DNA of 25,909 nt from the IMG/VR virus record IMGVR_UViG_3300017989_000409, positions 1-25,909 of that record; one strand, given 5' to 3'. The notes below the pieces were generated by a model, which saw only the letters and a list, made by a program, of their open reading frames with translations, was not told where the DNA came from and searched no databases. Source of the DNA: a virus. The translations under genes were made by a program, and so were the position numbers. Positions 1 to 7,549 of this stretch are shown here, in pieces (the first letter of the stretch is position 1; each line of letters begins with the position of its first letter).

Positions 1-53
1 GTCATCCTTTTTTTTTCACGGGTTTGCGGTCCCGGGTGTGGGGATGAATAAGT
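1..53. other. Left edge, upstream of first gene; possible end of a truncated gene
   Basis: This edge is too short to assign. One + strand frame stays open from base 1 to a TAA at 49-51 and would end in Asp-Glu. The same Asp-Glu-stop ending closes the gene at 572-1168 because it lies inside the 165-bp repeat. The repeat may therefore carry the last codons of whatever gene originally preceded the small terminase. A run of T at 8-16 has no obvious preceding stem within the window, so a terminator cannot be judged. Confidence 0.3.
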
Positions 54-206
54 ATGGGTAAGCGCGGTCCTAAACCTACGCCGACAAAGGTACTCGAAAT
101 GCGGGGTAGTTGGCGTGCGAGGGCTCGCAGTGATGAGCCGCAGCCGGAACCCGGGAAGCCGCAGTGCCCCTCATGGATGTCGGCCGAGCAAAAACGCGTG
201 TACCGG
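42..206 (+). repeat. Direct repeat copy 1 (start of small terminase gene)
   Basis: The 165 bases from GGATGAATAAGT to the TACCGG around base 206 recur at 1159-1323 with four substitutions, at 68, 92, 107 and 122 in this copy. Three of the four fall at codon third positions and are synonymous; the fourth changes Arg23 to Ser. The repeat spans an upstream Asp-Glu-stop, the start signal and the first 51 codons of the P27-type small terminase. Similarity ends abruptly at 206/1323. Confidence 0.95.
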
Positions 207-575
207 GACGCGCTTCCTTTCGACTATGATGGGAATGCTGTTTTCGCCTTCTTGAAAGAACAACTCAAGACCGACATTGCATTATACGGGAAGCTTTTTG
301 ATGATGGGCGAGTCCAAGAGCAGCCTCCTATCGGTCTTGACATGAGATTCGCCTTTTCCTGCAGCGTGCCCAAGGGGGCAATGCATCTCCGATTTTTCAA
401 GGGGAAGAAGAACGATGCTGACGCTCTAATATGGGAGACGATGGTCGAGTCCGTTGGGGAAGATGTCCCCAAGGCCCAAAAGGACATCCCGACTTGGGTG
501 AATGAAGCGCACCTTCTGGCGGAAGATTGGTTCTTCGCGCTGATAGAAGGGGACCTGCAGAGGAAGTTCGAGTGA
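54..575 (+). CDS. Chimeric protein: small-terminase N-terminus fused to a TIGR04255-like C-terminal domain
   Basis: The protein has 173 residues. Residues 1-51 are a near-exact copy of the P27-family small terminase N-terminus encoded at 1171. From residue 52 the sequence is unrelated. That part is about 120 residues and ends in a pattern (WVNEAH near 148-153, then a hydrophobic stretch, FFALIEGDL) resembling the C-terminal end of TIGR04255-family proteins, which are sporadically distributed and of unknown function. Those proteins are usually well over 200 residues, so only the distal half of the family seems present and its own start has been replaced by terminase sequence. The ribosome site is weak. 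The stop overlaps the next gene's GTG (GTGA), suggesting translational coupling. It could be an expressed chimera or a remnant gene. The TIGR04255 link is from memory of the family pattern and is tentative. Confidence 0.6.
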   Translation: MGKRGPKPTPTKVLEMRGSWRARARSDEPQPEPGKPQCPSWMSAEQKRVYRDALPFDYDGNAVFAFLKEQLKTDIALYGKLFDDGRVQEQPPIGLDMRFAFSCSVPKGAMHLRFFKGKKNDADALIWETMVESVGEDVPKAQKDIPTWVNEAHLLAEDWFFALIEGDLQRKFE

Positions 576-1168
576 CGTCCGGTTACACCATAACTGAAGC
601 GATAGCGCCCCAGGTGCGTCCCCTTTCGGGGACGTCAGTCGAGCTGGGTGTGGGAGAGGATGATGATATCCTTGACCTCCTTTGGGAGACGCTTCGCCTC
701 CTGACGGCTGGCAAGTGGCGGCTAAGTCCGGTTCGTCTGCATGGAGACGTTTCCTCTCTGCAAGGCAGCAGTGAGCTGACGGCCGGACTTGACTCGACTT
801 GGGCGTCTTCTCCGGAGTTCTTTCTTGATGAAATTCTGCAGCATGTGGACGATGAGAAGACCCGTTCTTTCATCGACAACGAAGGCCTGCAACTTAGTGT
901 TGCATGGGCGTGTTCTGAGGTACGGAAGGTTCTTGGTGATGTGAGTTTCAACGTGGAACTTCTCCCCGACGATGGAGAGGACCTCCCGCAACTCGCCTTT
1001 GTGATTCATGCTTCCATGTCGCGGAAGACATTCAAGGAGGGTAAGCGTAAGCTCTACGAGAGCATGCGCGTTGACCACGTATGTCTGTACCGCTTGGCGA
1101 GCATCTTTACGGATGAAAGCCTGACGTGCTTCCAGTGTTCGCGCAAGGCCGCATTGGCGGATGAATAA
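572..1168 (+). CDS. Hypothetical protein, partner gene of the left-end cassette
   Basis: I do not recognise this 198-residue protein. It is acidic in its N-terminal third (a GEDDD stretch) and looks soluble, with no signal peptide or membrane segment. A C-terminal patch has two Cys (CFQC). I chose the GTG at 572 because it overlaps the previous stop (GTGA) and has GAGGAAG about 8 bases upstream; the frame also stays open upstream to 527. The last two codons and the TAA lie inside repeat copy 2, so the 3' end is shared with the sequence that originally preceded the small terminase. Coupling to the TIGR04255-like gene suggests the two work together, but no role can be read from the sequence. 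Confidence 0.65.
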   Translation: MTSGYTITEAIAPQVRPLSGTSVELGVGEDDDILDLLWETLRLLTAGKWRLSPVRLHGDVSSLQGSSELTAGLDSTWASSPEFFLDEILQHVDDEKTRSFIDNEGLQLSVAWACSEVRKVLGDVSFNVELLPDDGEDLPQLAFVIHASMSRKTFKEGKRKLYESMRVDHVCLYRLASIFTDESLTCFQCSRKAALADE

Positions 1169-1323
1169 GTATGGGTAAGCGCGGACCTAAACCTACGCCG
1201 ACAAAGGTGCTCGAAATGCGGGGCAGTTGGCGTGCGAGTGCTCGCAGTGATGAGCCGCAGCCGGAACCCGGGAAGCCGCAGTGCCCCTCATGGATGTCGG
1301 CCGAGCAAAAACGCGTGTACCGG
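1159..1323 (+). repeat. Direct repeat copy 2 (start of small terminase gene)
   Basis: This is the downstream partner of the repeat at 42-206, 1117 bases away, with 161 of 165 positions identical. It contains the stop of the 572-1168 gene and the start and first 51 codons of the intact small terminase. The two copies bracket the lower-G+C cassette 207-1158. Confidence 0.95.
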
Positions 1324-1695
1324 CGCCTGGCGCGCGGGCTCCAGGACATGGGCGTGCTCGCGAAGATCGACCGCGACGTGCTGACTCGATACACGGTAAC
1401 GTTCGTTCAGTGGATGGACGCGGAGAAGGTGCTGAATGATAAGGGGCCGACGCAGAACGTTTACGGCAAGGCGGTCGACGAGGACGGGACTCCGCTGGTG
1501 ATCGGTACGACGGACAGACCGGAGGTCGCGCGCAGTCTGGCGCTCGGGAATATGCTGAATAAGCTCGAAGCAAAGCTCGGGCTGTCGCCGGCGGACCGTG
1601 TCGGCCTGAAGGCCGTTGGGAAAACCGGGAAGTCGAAGCAGGGTAAGTCTCGGTTCTTTGCCGGCGGTGCGGGCGCGGCGGGGACGGGTGCGTGA
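1171..1695 (+). CDS. terS: Phage terminase small subunit, P27 family
   Basis: This 174-residue protein opens with the Gly-Lys-Arg-Gly-Pro-Lys-Pro motif and basic N-terminus typical of P27-type small terminases (TIGR01558/Phage_terminase_S). It ends with the conserved LGLSPADR element near residues 136-143, followed by a Gly/Ala-rich tail. The family binds phage DNA and directs the large subunit to the packaging start. Position fits, immediately before the large subunit, whose ATG overlaps this stop (TGATG). The start is fixed by the N-terminal motif, although only a poor ribosome site (GGAT) precedes it. Its first 51 codons are duplicated at 54-206. Confidence 0.92.
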   Translation: MGKRGPKPTPTKVLEMRGSWRASARSDEPQPEPGKPQCPSWMSAEQKRVYRRLARGLQDMGVLAKIDRDVLTRYTVTFVQWMDAEKVLNDKGPTQNVYGKAVDEDGTPLVIGTTDRPEVARSLALGNMLNKLEAKLGLSPADRVGLKAVGKTGKSKQGKSRFFAGGAGAAGTGA

Positions 1696-3629
1696 TGGCG
1701 GCAACGACTACCGCAACCAGGCGCGGACGCAAAGGCATGGCGGCGCGGAAAGGCAAAGCAGGAACGTCGGACGCGGGCAAGCGGTCCGCGAGATCCCGGA
1801 AGGGATCGAGTTCGAGGGCGAGTAACGGGCAGGCAAAAAAGACGCGCACGCGGGCGACGACACGGCAGGGAGTGCGAACGACGGATGCGCAGCTGCGCAC
1901 GCTGAACCTGACAAAGCAGTGGGCTACAATACTGCGGCAAATCCCGATGTATGATCCGATCGCGACGGCCGAGGACTGCGTGTTCAGCCAGGAGCTGGCC
2001 CAGCGGGCGCTGGACTTTTTTCCGGAATGCCTGCACCACGTGAAGGGAACGAAGTTCGTTCAGGCCGGCGAGCCGTTCCGCCTGACTCCCTGGGAGGAGG
2101 CGGCGACGGCGAACATATTCGGGTGGGTTCGTCCGGATGGTACGCGCCGGTACCGGACCGTCTTTTTGTACATCCCGAAAAAAAACGGCAAAACCACCTG
2201 GGGCGCCGGCGTGGTGCTGTACGTGCTGGTGGGTGACGACGAGCCCGGCGCGGAGTTGTACTCGGCGGCCTCGAGCCGGGACCAGAGCAGCATTGTGTTC
2301 CAGCATGCGATGGGGATGGTGGACGCCGATCCGGAGCTGTCGAACATGCTGAAGATCTACGGGCGCCACCACGGCGGGCAGCGCAAATGTATTGAGTATG
2401 GCGCCATGGGATCGAGTTACATACCGCTGGCCGCTGAGGTGGGAGCGACCGATGGAATGAATGTGCACATGGCGATTGTGGATGAACTGCACCGGCACAA
2501 AAAGCGTGAGCTGGCGGATCTGATCGGCGAATCGACGGATGCGCGCCGGCAGCCGCTTGTGATCTATACCACCACCGCGGACAGCGCCGGCGAATCGCTG
2601 TGTAATGAGATGCTGGATTATGCCCGCAAGGTGCGTGACGGCGCGGTGAAGAACAAGGAGTTTCTGCCGATCATCTACGAGCCGACAAAGGAAGAGGCGA
2701 AACGCTGGACGGATCCGGAGGTATGGCGGAAGGTGAATCCGAGCTTTGGAGTGACGCTCGACGAAAAGGCCTTCGCGGCGAAATGTCGCCAGGCGCAGGA
2801 TCGGCCGATACTGGAGAACACGTTCAAGCGGCTGCGCCTTAACATCGTTACCGAGCAGATCGATCGGTGGATTCAGGCTGACAAGTGGGAGGCTTGCTCG
2901 GGCCTGCAGAAAAACGAGACGCCGATGGAATGGCGGTTGCGGATGCTGGATGCGCTGCGTGGGTACGCGTGTTTCGGCGGGCTGGATCTGGGGAGCACGT
3001 CGGATCTGACATCGTTTGGGCTGCTGTTTGCGCATCCGGAACGGGACGGCGTATACGTGATTATCCCGTGGTTTTGGATGCCCCACGACGGTATCGCTCG
3101 CAAGGACCCGATGCACAAGGATCTCTACGCCCAGTGGTGCCGCGAGGGCTGGGTGTGGGAAACGGACGGCGACGTGGCGGACTACGATCGTATCCGCACG
3201 GACATCACCGGCGTGCAGCTCAACGGCGAGGAGTCGGATACAGAGGGTCTGGTGAATGCGTACGGCGTTCAGGAGTTGCTGGTCGACCGCGTGTTTCAGG
3301 GGGCACAGCTTTGCAGCCAGCTTTTGAGCGATGGCGTGCCGGTGACATCGATGGGACAGGGGTTCATAAGCATGGCGGCGCCGGCAAAGTATTTTGAAGA
3401 ACGCGTTATCGGCGGGATGATCGAACACGGAAACAATCCGGTGCTGAACTGGATGGCGGCGAACGTGACGGTGAAGCAGGACGAGTCGGCGAACTACCGC
3501 CCGGTGAAGCCGGGGAAGAACAGCCCGTTGAAGATCGACGGGATTGTAGTAACGCTGATGTGTATCGCCGGCGCCGAGGGGCTGCTGGTTGAAGATAGCG
3601 ACGACGAGGACGATTCCATTATCCTGTAG
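1695..3629 (+). CDS. terL: Phage terminase large subunit (Terminase_1 / HK97-type)
   Basis: This 644-residue ATP-driven packaging motor and nuclease docks on the portal. Numbering from the in-frame GTG at 1692 (a possible alternative start), a Walker A-like PKKNGKTT lies at 162-169, Walker B AIVDEL at 261-266 and a TTT coupling segment at 293-295. Nuclease-domain acidic residues are plausible at Asp432 (GGLDLGST), Asp532 (LLVDRV) and Asp616 (KIDGIVV). This matches the Terminase_1 family usually paired with P27 small subunits. The first ~60 residues are a low-complexity Lys/Arg/Ala/Thr-rich extension before the family's usual start, so an internal ATG (for example 1737) remains possible. The acidic C-terminus (EDSDDEDD) is also notable. 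Confidence 0.96.
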   Translation: MAATTTATRRGRKGMAARKGKAGTSDAGKRSARSRKGSSSRASNGQAKKTRTRATTRQGVRTTDAQLRTLNLTKQWATILRQIPMYDPIATAEDCVFSQELAQRALDFFPECLHHVKGTKFVQAGEPFRLTPWEEAATANIFGWVRPDGTRRYRTVFLYIPKKNGKTTWGAGVVLYVLVGDDEPGAELYSAASSRDQSSIVFQHAMGMVDADPELSNMLKIYGRHHGGQRKCIEYGAMGSSYIPLAAEVGATDGMNVHMAIVDELHRHKKRELADLIGESTDARRQPLVIYTTTADSAGESLCNEMLDYARKVRDGAVKNKEFLPIIYEPTKEEAKRWTDPEVWRKVNPSFGVTLDEKAFAAKCRQAQDRPILENTFKRLRLNIVTEQIDRWIQADKWEACSGLQKNETPMEWRLRMLDALRGYACFGGLDLGSTSDLTSFGLLFAHPERDGVYVIIPWFWMPHDGIARKDPMHKDLYAQWCREGWVWETDGDVADYDRIRTDITGVQLNGEESDTEGLVNAYGVQELLVDRVFQGAQLCSQLLSDGVPVTSMGQGFISMAAPAKYFEERVIGGMIEHGNNPVLNWMAANVTVKQDESANYRPVKPGKNSPLKIDGIVVTLMCIAGAEGLLVEDSDDEDDSIIL

Positions 3630-3648
3630 GATGTAGTAGGAGGCAGTC

Positions 3649-3837
3649 ATGGTGCGGGTGGCAAAGCAGGTGGTGCTGTTCGGCGCGGGGATCGCGGTGA
3701 GTCTCGCGGTGTTTGTGCTGGTGATGTGGTACGGCTACGGTATGGAGCCGCAGAGCTGGCCGTGGGTGCTGGCCGTATATCCGGTGGGGATGCTGGTCGG
3801 CCATGGGATTACGATGCTCGCGCGAACCGAGCAGTAA
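3649..3837 (+). CDS. Small two-helix membrane protein
   Basis: This 62-residue protein is predicted by eye to have two membrane helices, about residues 8-28 and 38-56, with a short MEPQSWPW loop between them. A good ribosome site (TAGGAGGCAG) lies a few bases before the ATG. It sits alone between large terminase and portal with short gaps, so it is co-transcribed with the head genes. Small membrane proteins at this position are common in phages, but I know no assigned role. A holin-like function is possible and unproven. Confidence 0.75.
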   Translation: MVRVAKQVVLFGAGIAVSLAVFVLVMWYGYGMEPQSWPWVLAVYPVGMLVGHGITMLARTEQ

Positions 3838-3846
3838 GGAGCGCTT

Positions 3847-5652
3847 ATGATAGGGCTGAATATCGCGACAATCGATTCCGCGGCGAGCATACTGGCGGAG
3901 CGTATGCTGGGTCCGTGGAGGGTCCGGTCGTACGACAGTATGGGTATCGGCGGGATGCCGGTGGCCGGCATACGCGTGACGAAGGATACGGCGCTGACAT
4001 ATTCGACGTTCTTCGCCTGTATCCGGCTTATATCGGAAACCATCCGGCTGATGCCGTTCCACGTGTTTCGCCGCGCCGGCCGGTACCGATTCCGGATGAG
4101 CTCCGGGCGAGATCCAAAGGACGTGGTCCGCGCCGATGGACTTCTGAGCAAGAAGGCGAACGAGGAAATGGGCGCCGCGACGTTCCGCGAACAGCGGATG
4201 ATATGGGCCATGCTGCAGGGCAATAGCTGCTCGGAAATCGATTATACGCTTGCCGGGCTGCCCGGCGCGCTATACCCCTTCGACGATGCGACGGTCGATC
4301 TCGAGCGCGACAGCAAGGGGGCGCTCGTGTATGTCGTGAAGCGCGGGCAGGAACAGGAAAAGACGCTTCCGGCCTGGAAGGTGTTCCACCTGCGCGGGCC
4401 GTCGCCGGATGGGCTGTGGGGATGGTCGATTCCGAAGCTCGCGCGCGAGCCGCTTGCGCTGGGGCTGGCGATGCAGAGTTTCGGCGCGGCGTTCTTCGGG
4501 AACAACTGCCGGCCCGGGCTGGCGCTGAAACTGTCGCACAAGCTGAAACGGGAGCAGCGCGAAAAGTACCGCGAGGAAATCGACGGCATGCACCGGGGAT
4601 CGCCGAAGGCGTACCGGACGCTGCTGCTCCAGCCGGGGATGGATCTCAAGGAGTACAAGATCTCGGCTGACGATGCACAGTTTCTGGAAAGCCGCAAATT
4701 CCAGAAAGCGGAGGTCTGCCAGTGGTTCAACATGAAGCTGCACAAGGTGGGCGAACCGGGCGAGAAGTTCAACAACATGGAGCGGCAGAATATCGAGTAC
4801 ATCCAGGACGCTATTCTCCCGTGGGCGTCGCGGCTGGAGGAAGAAGCGGACATGAAACTGATCGGGAAGGACCGCGCGGAGTACTACACGAAGCTGAACG
4901 CCAACCAGTTTCTGCGCGGTGACTCCCAGGCCCGCGGCAAGTGGTACGATACCATGTTCAAGATCGGCGTGTATTCGATTAACGATATCCTATCGCGCGA
5001 GGACGAAAACCCCGTCGGCCCGGCCGGCGACATGCATTTCGTGCCGATGAATATGGCGTCGCTCGACCAGGCGTATCGCGACGGCAGTACGACGCCGAAA
5101 AAAGCGTTGCCGGGAGGCGTGTCGAACGGGACGGCATCCGATACCGTTGCGTGCGCGTATCTGAAAGACGGCGCCGGCAATTGGGTCACGGGCACGGCGA
5201 CGTCTGGGCCGTCGCCAGACTGGGAACGGTACAGCGCGGCTCACCGGTGCGTATTCGAGGCGGCCGCCGCGTGGCTGGTGAAAAAGGAAGCCAATGCCGC
5301 TACGCGCGCGGCCGCGAAACACGACAACGACACGGAGGCGTTCAGCGCGTGGCTGGTCGACTTTCACGAGCGCCACGCCGACGAGATGGTATCCGCGTTC
5401 TCCACGCCGGCCGACGCGCTGGCGCAGCTGGTAACGGACGGCGAGCGCTCGGAGGAGAGCGTTACGCGCGTGCATGAGGCCATAGTATCGACGTGCGCGG
5501 CGATATGCGCGGAGGCCGCCGCTGCATACCGGCACGCGTACGGCAACCTGGGCGTGCCGGCGCTGGCGGCGCAGCGTGCGGAAGATTCGGCCGGATACAT
5601 TGCCGACCGGATGATGGCCTCGATTATCGCCGCGCTTCGAGGCGTGCTGTGA
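3847..5652 (+). CDS. Phage portal protein, HK97 family, with long C-terminal extension
   Basis: This 601-residue protein forms the dodecameric DNA channel at one capsid vertex and is the docking site for terminase and connector. The N-terminal part contains the characteristic stretch around residues 50-75 (TYSTFFACIRLISETI, then MPFHVF) of the HK97-type portal family (Phage_portal), and the core resembles it through about residue 400 (VPMNM). Family members are usually 400-450 residues. The remaining ~170 residues are Ala/Glu/His-rich, mostly helical-looking and not recognised; they may be an added portal barrel or internal domain. The start has AAGGAGCGCTT upstream, and the stop overlaps the next gene (TGATG). 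Confidence 0.95.
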   Translation: MIGLNIATIDSAASILAERMLGPWRVRSYDSMGIGGMPVAGIRVTKDTALTYSTFFACIRLISETIRLMPFHVFRRAGRYRFRMSSGRDPKDVVRADGLLSKKANEEMGAATFREQRMIWAMLQGNSCSEIDYTLAGLPGALYPFDDATVDLERDSKGALVYVVKRGQEQEKTLPAWKVFHLRGPSPDGLWGWSIPKLAREPLALGLAMQSFGAAFFGNNCRPGLALKLSHKLKREQREKYREEIDGMHRGSPKAYRTLLLQPGMDLKEYKISADDAQFLESRKFQKAEVCQWFNMKLHKVGEPGEKFNNMERQNIEYIQDAILPWASRLEEEADMKLIGKDRAEYYTKLNANQFLRGDSQARGKWYDTMFKIGVYSINDILSREDENPVGPAGDMHFVPMNMASLDQAYRDGSTTPKKALPGGVSNGTASDTVACAYLKDGAGNWVTGTATSGPSPDWERYSAAHRCVFEAAAAWLVKKEANAATRAAAKHDNDTEAFSAWLVDFHERHADEMVSAFSTPADALAQLVTDGERSEESVTRVHEAIVSTCAAICAEAAAAYRHAYGNLGVPALAAQRAEDSAGYIADRMMASIIAALRGVL

Positions 5653-5831
5653 TGGGGATGCTGTTCGAGACGGAGCTGATACGGCCGGAGCGCGTGGGAT
5701 CGCTGCAGGAACTGTTGAAGGATCTGCCGCCCGATACCGCGGTGCTGAGTGCGGTTGGAGTGCTGCGGATCGCGGTGCTGACAGACGAGGAGATCGGAGA
5801 GCGACGAGTGGAAATCTCGACGGTGGCGTAA
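5652..5831 (+). CDS. Hypothetical 59-residue protein
   Basis: The protein has 59 residues and no recognised family. It reads as a short alpha/beta fold with conserved-looking LQELLKDLPPDTAV and IRVEIS-like ends. It is coupled on both sides: its ATG overlaps the portal stop (TGATG) and its stop overlaps the next ATG (TAATG). That makes the ATG at 5652 a much better start than the longer open frame reaching into the portal gene. A second ATG at 5658 would shorten it by two residues. Confidence 0.7.
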   Translation: MGMLFETELIRPERVGSLQELLKDLPPDTAVLSAVGVLRIAVLTDEEIGERRVEISTVA

Positions 5832-6076
5832 TGGGACGGGTGTACGCTGATGAATCCGGAGAGCTGATGCTGGCGGAAGGGGATTACGGTATACATCCCC
5901 GTGATGGGCAGTGGTATGCTCGCCCGCCGGGAATGCATACCGGAAGTTTGCAGAATCACGCGGTGGAAGAACACGAGGATGGAACGATCACCGTTTCCCC
6001 CTCGATTCGTATCGCCGATGGCCGCGGAAAGTCGTGGTACGGATACTTGAGACGCGGTGTATGGGTCGCGGTATAG
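5831..6076 (+). CDS. Small phage protein, DUF6527-like
   Basis: This 81-residue protein has a His-x-x-(E/D)-E-H-E-D-G-T-I-T-V-S-P-S-I core (about residues 44-58) and a WYGYLRRGVW ending. That is the layout of a widespread family of small phage and bacterial proteins (DUF6527-type) of unknown function. Those proteins usually carry paired Cys for metal binding; none are visible here, so this is a metal-less version or a relative. It is coupled to the preceding gene by TAATG and lies just before the prohead protease. Confidence 0.7.
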   Translation: MGRVYADESGELMLAEGDYGIHPRDGQWYARPPGMHTGSLQNHAVEEHEDGTITVSPSIRIADGRGKSWYGYLRRGVWVAV

Positions 6077-6086
6077 GGAGGTAATC

Positions 6087-7037
6087 ATGCCGACGGAAAA
6101 GATGGTGCAGGACGATATGGTGGTTCGGGCGGCGCAGCATTTTCGCGAGGAGCTGGACGCGGACCTGTTCCTGGGGGTGTATCCGCTGAGCTTCGAGAAG
6201 ATGCTTCACGGGGCAGGGGCGGCGGTGCGCAGCGGACGTATATCGATCGGTGTGCTGAGCGACGATACGAAGCCGGTGCCGACGTCCGGACCGGTGGCGG
6301 ATCTGGAGCGGGACTGGTTTCCGATCAGCCTGGTCGACGGCCAGGCGATCGTGCAGGTGTCCGGGCCGATCTTCAAGGGCAGCAATATCCTCACCCGGCT
6401 GTATGGCGGATCGAGCACGAAAACGCTGCAGCAGATTCTGCGGCTGGCCGCGGCGGACGAGGATGTGAAGCGGATCGTGCTGTCGATCGATTCGCCGGGC
6501 GGGTCGGTGAGCGGCCTGTCGGAGCTCGGCGATACGCTCGACCGCGTACGCGCGCGCAAACCGGTGGTGTCGCACATCGACGGGCTGGGAGCATCGGCGG
6601 CGTATTACATCGCCAGCCATACCGACACGATCTACGCGGAGCGTACCGCGCTGGTGGGATCGATCGGGACGATAATGGTGATGTACGATTACGCAAAGAT
6701 GTTCGAGGAGGCCGGCGTGAAGCCCGTGGTAATCGCCACGGGGCCGTACAAAGGCACGGGCGTGATGGGCACCGAGATCACGGAGGATCAGCAGACGGAG
6801 CTGCGGGAGATCGTGGACTTCTACTTCCGTGAGTTCGCCGCCACGGTGATGAAGGGCCGGTCGATGGCGAAGAAGGACTTCGACGAGCTGGCCACCGGCC
6901 GCGTGTGGGACGCACCCGCCGCGCGGAAGATGGGCCTGGTGGATCAGCTGACCACGCTGGACGGCGTGCTGGCGAAGGGGCGAAGCCGGTCGAACAGGAT
7001 CAAGGCCGAGGTGGGACTGGCCGGCATTAACGGATAA
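6087..7037 (+). CDS. S49-family (SppA-like) prohead protease
   Basis: This 316-residue protein is the likely head-maturation protease that trims the capsid protein's N-terminal scaffold inside the prohead. The S49/SppA fold is clear: SIDSPGGS at 133-140 (substrate-binding strand), nucleophile Ser170 in GLGASAAYY, and the general base Lys222 in GPYKG. There is no signal peptide, as expected for a phage cytoplasmic enzyme rather than cellular SppA. The gene lies between portal and capsid, the standard place. The ATG at 6087 is chosen because GGGAGGT precedes it; the frame is open upstream. Confidence 0.93.
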   Translation: MPTEKMVQDDMVVRAAQHFREELDADLFLGVYPLSFEKMLHGAGAAVRSGRISIGVLSDDTKPVPTSGPVADLERDWFPISLVDGQAIVQVSGPIFKGSNILTRLYGGSSTKTLQQILRLAAADEDVKRIVLSIDSPGGSVSGLSELGDTLDRVRARKPVVSHIDGLGASAAYYIASHTDTIYAERTALVGSIGTIMVMYDYAKMFEEAGVKPVVIATGPYKGTGVMGTEITEDQQTELREIVDFYFREFAATVMKGRSMAKKDFDELATGRVWDAPAARKMGLVDQLTTLDGVLAKGRSRSNRIKAEVGLAGING

Positions 7038-7081
7038 TAGCGGGTATTCGGGTATTGGTTTTTCGTTCGAAGGGAGGATGT

Positions 7082-7417
7082 ATGCGGATTGCAAAGTGTG
7101 ACATTGATGGCGCGGAGGTCGCTTCGGCTGTGGAGCTGACATCGCTGGGTGAGGATCTGCGCACCGAGGGCATAGAGGACCTATGTCCCCGATGTGCGGA
7201 CGGCCTGCAAGCGAAGCGCGAGGAGCTCGAAGACGCGGCGGCAGAGCGGGTGAACGCGGAGTTGCGCGCCTGGCTTCGGAATCGCGCAGGGAAGCCGGCT
7301 GCCGTGGCGGCCGTCGAGGACAAGGGCGACGTCGGCGGCGAGCAGAAGGGCGACGTCGGCGGCGAGAAAAAGACCGCAAAGAAATCCTCGCAGAAAAAGG
7401 CCTCCAAGAAGTCGTAG
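7082..7417 (+). CDS. Small Cys-containing protein with Lys-rich tail
   Basis: This 111-residue protein has no family I recognise. Cys6 and a CPRC at 35-38 could give an incomplete zinc-ribbon-like site. A charged helix (about 42-68) follows, then a tail with two copies of KGDVGGE(Q/K) encoded by a 24-bp tandem repeat (7322-7369), ending in a run of Lys/Ser/Ala like histone H1 tails. The start at 7082 has AAGGGAGG upstream. It lies between protease and capsid, so a nucleic-acid-contacting head protein or an assembly aid is conceivable. It is the last gene before the 478-base gap. Confidence 0.7.
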   Translation: MRIAKCDIDGAEVASAVELTSLGEDLRTEGIEDLCPRCADGLQAKREELEDAAAERVNAELRAWLRNRAGKPAAVAAVEDKGDVGGEQKGDVGGEKKTAKKSSQKKASKKS

Positions 7418-7436
7418 CTGTGCTCCAGCGATCGGT

Positions 7437-7471
7437 CCGGGCGGTTGACGGTTTCTTGTGTCGCCGCCCGG
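7437..7471 (+). terminator. GC-rich hairpin after the Lys-tail gene
   Basis: CCGGGCGG (7437-7444) pairs perfectly with CCGCCCGG (7464-7471) around a 19-base loop, and wobble or Watson-Crick pairs can extend it outward by three. It begins 20 bases after the stop of the 7082-7417 gene. No T-run follows, so it may be a weak or Rho-assisted end, or an RNA-stabilising structure, rather than an intrinsic terminator. Confidence 0.4.
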
Positions 7472-7549
7472 GTCGTCTCGGTTGACGGGGAGACTATCCA
7501 GATTCTGGCTGATTTCTCCGGTTTGGATGTTTTTTTATGTTGCCGGGTC

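Noticed and set aside
42-1323. Diversity-generating retroelement template/variable repeat pair
   Set aside because: The four differences between the copies are not concentrated at adenines of a template, most are synonymous, and no reverse transcriptase gene is present.
42-1323. Insertion sequence or transposon
   Set aside because: No transposase and no inverted terminal repeats were seen; the direct repeats are coding sequence of the terminase itself, much longer than a target-site duplication.
1461-3650. Long open frame on the - strand opposite the terminases (729 codons)
   Set aside because: It is a shadow of G+C-rich codon bias: rich in Arg/His/Pro, without family motifs, and fully opposite a certain large terminase gene.
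7322-7369. Start of a CRISPR array
   Set aside because: Only two adjacent 24-bp units with no spacers, in frame inside a coding sequence.
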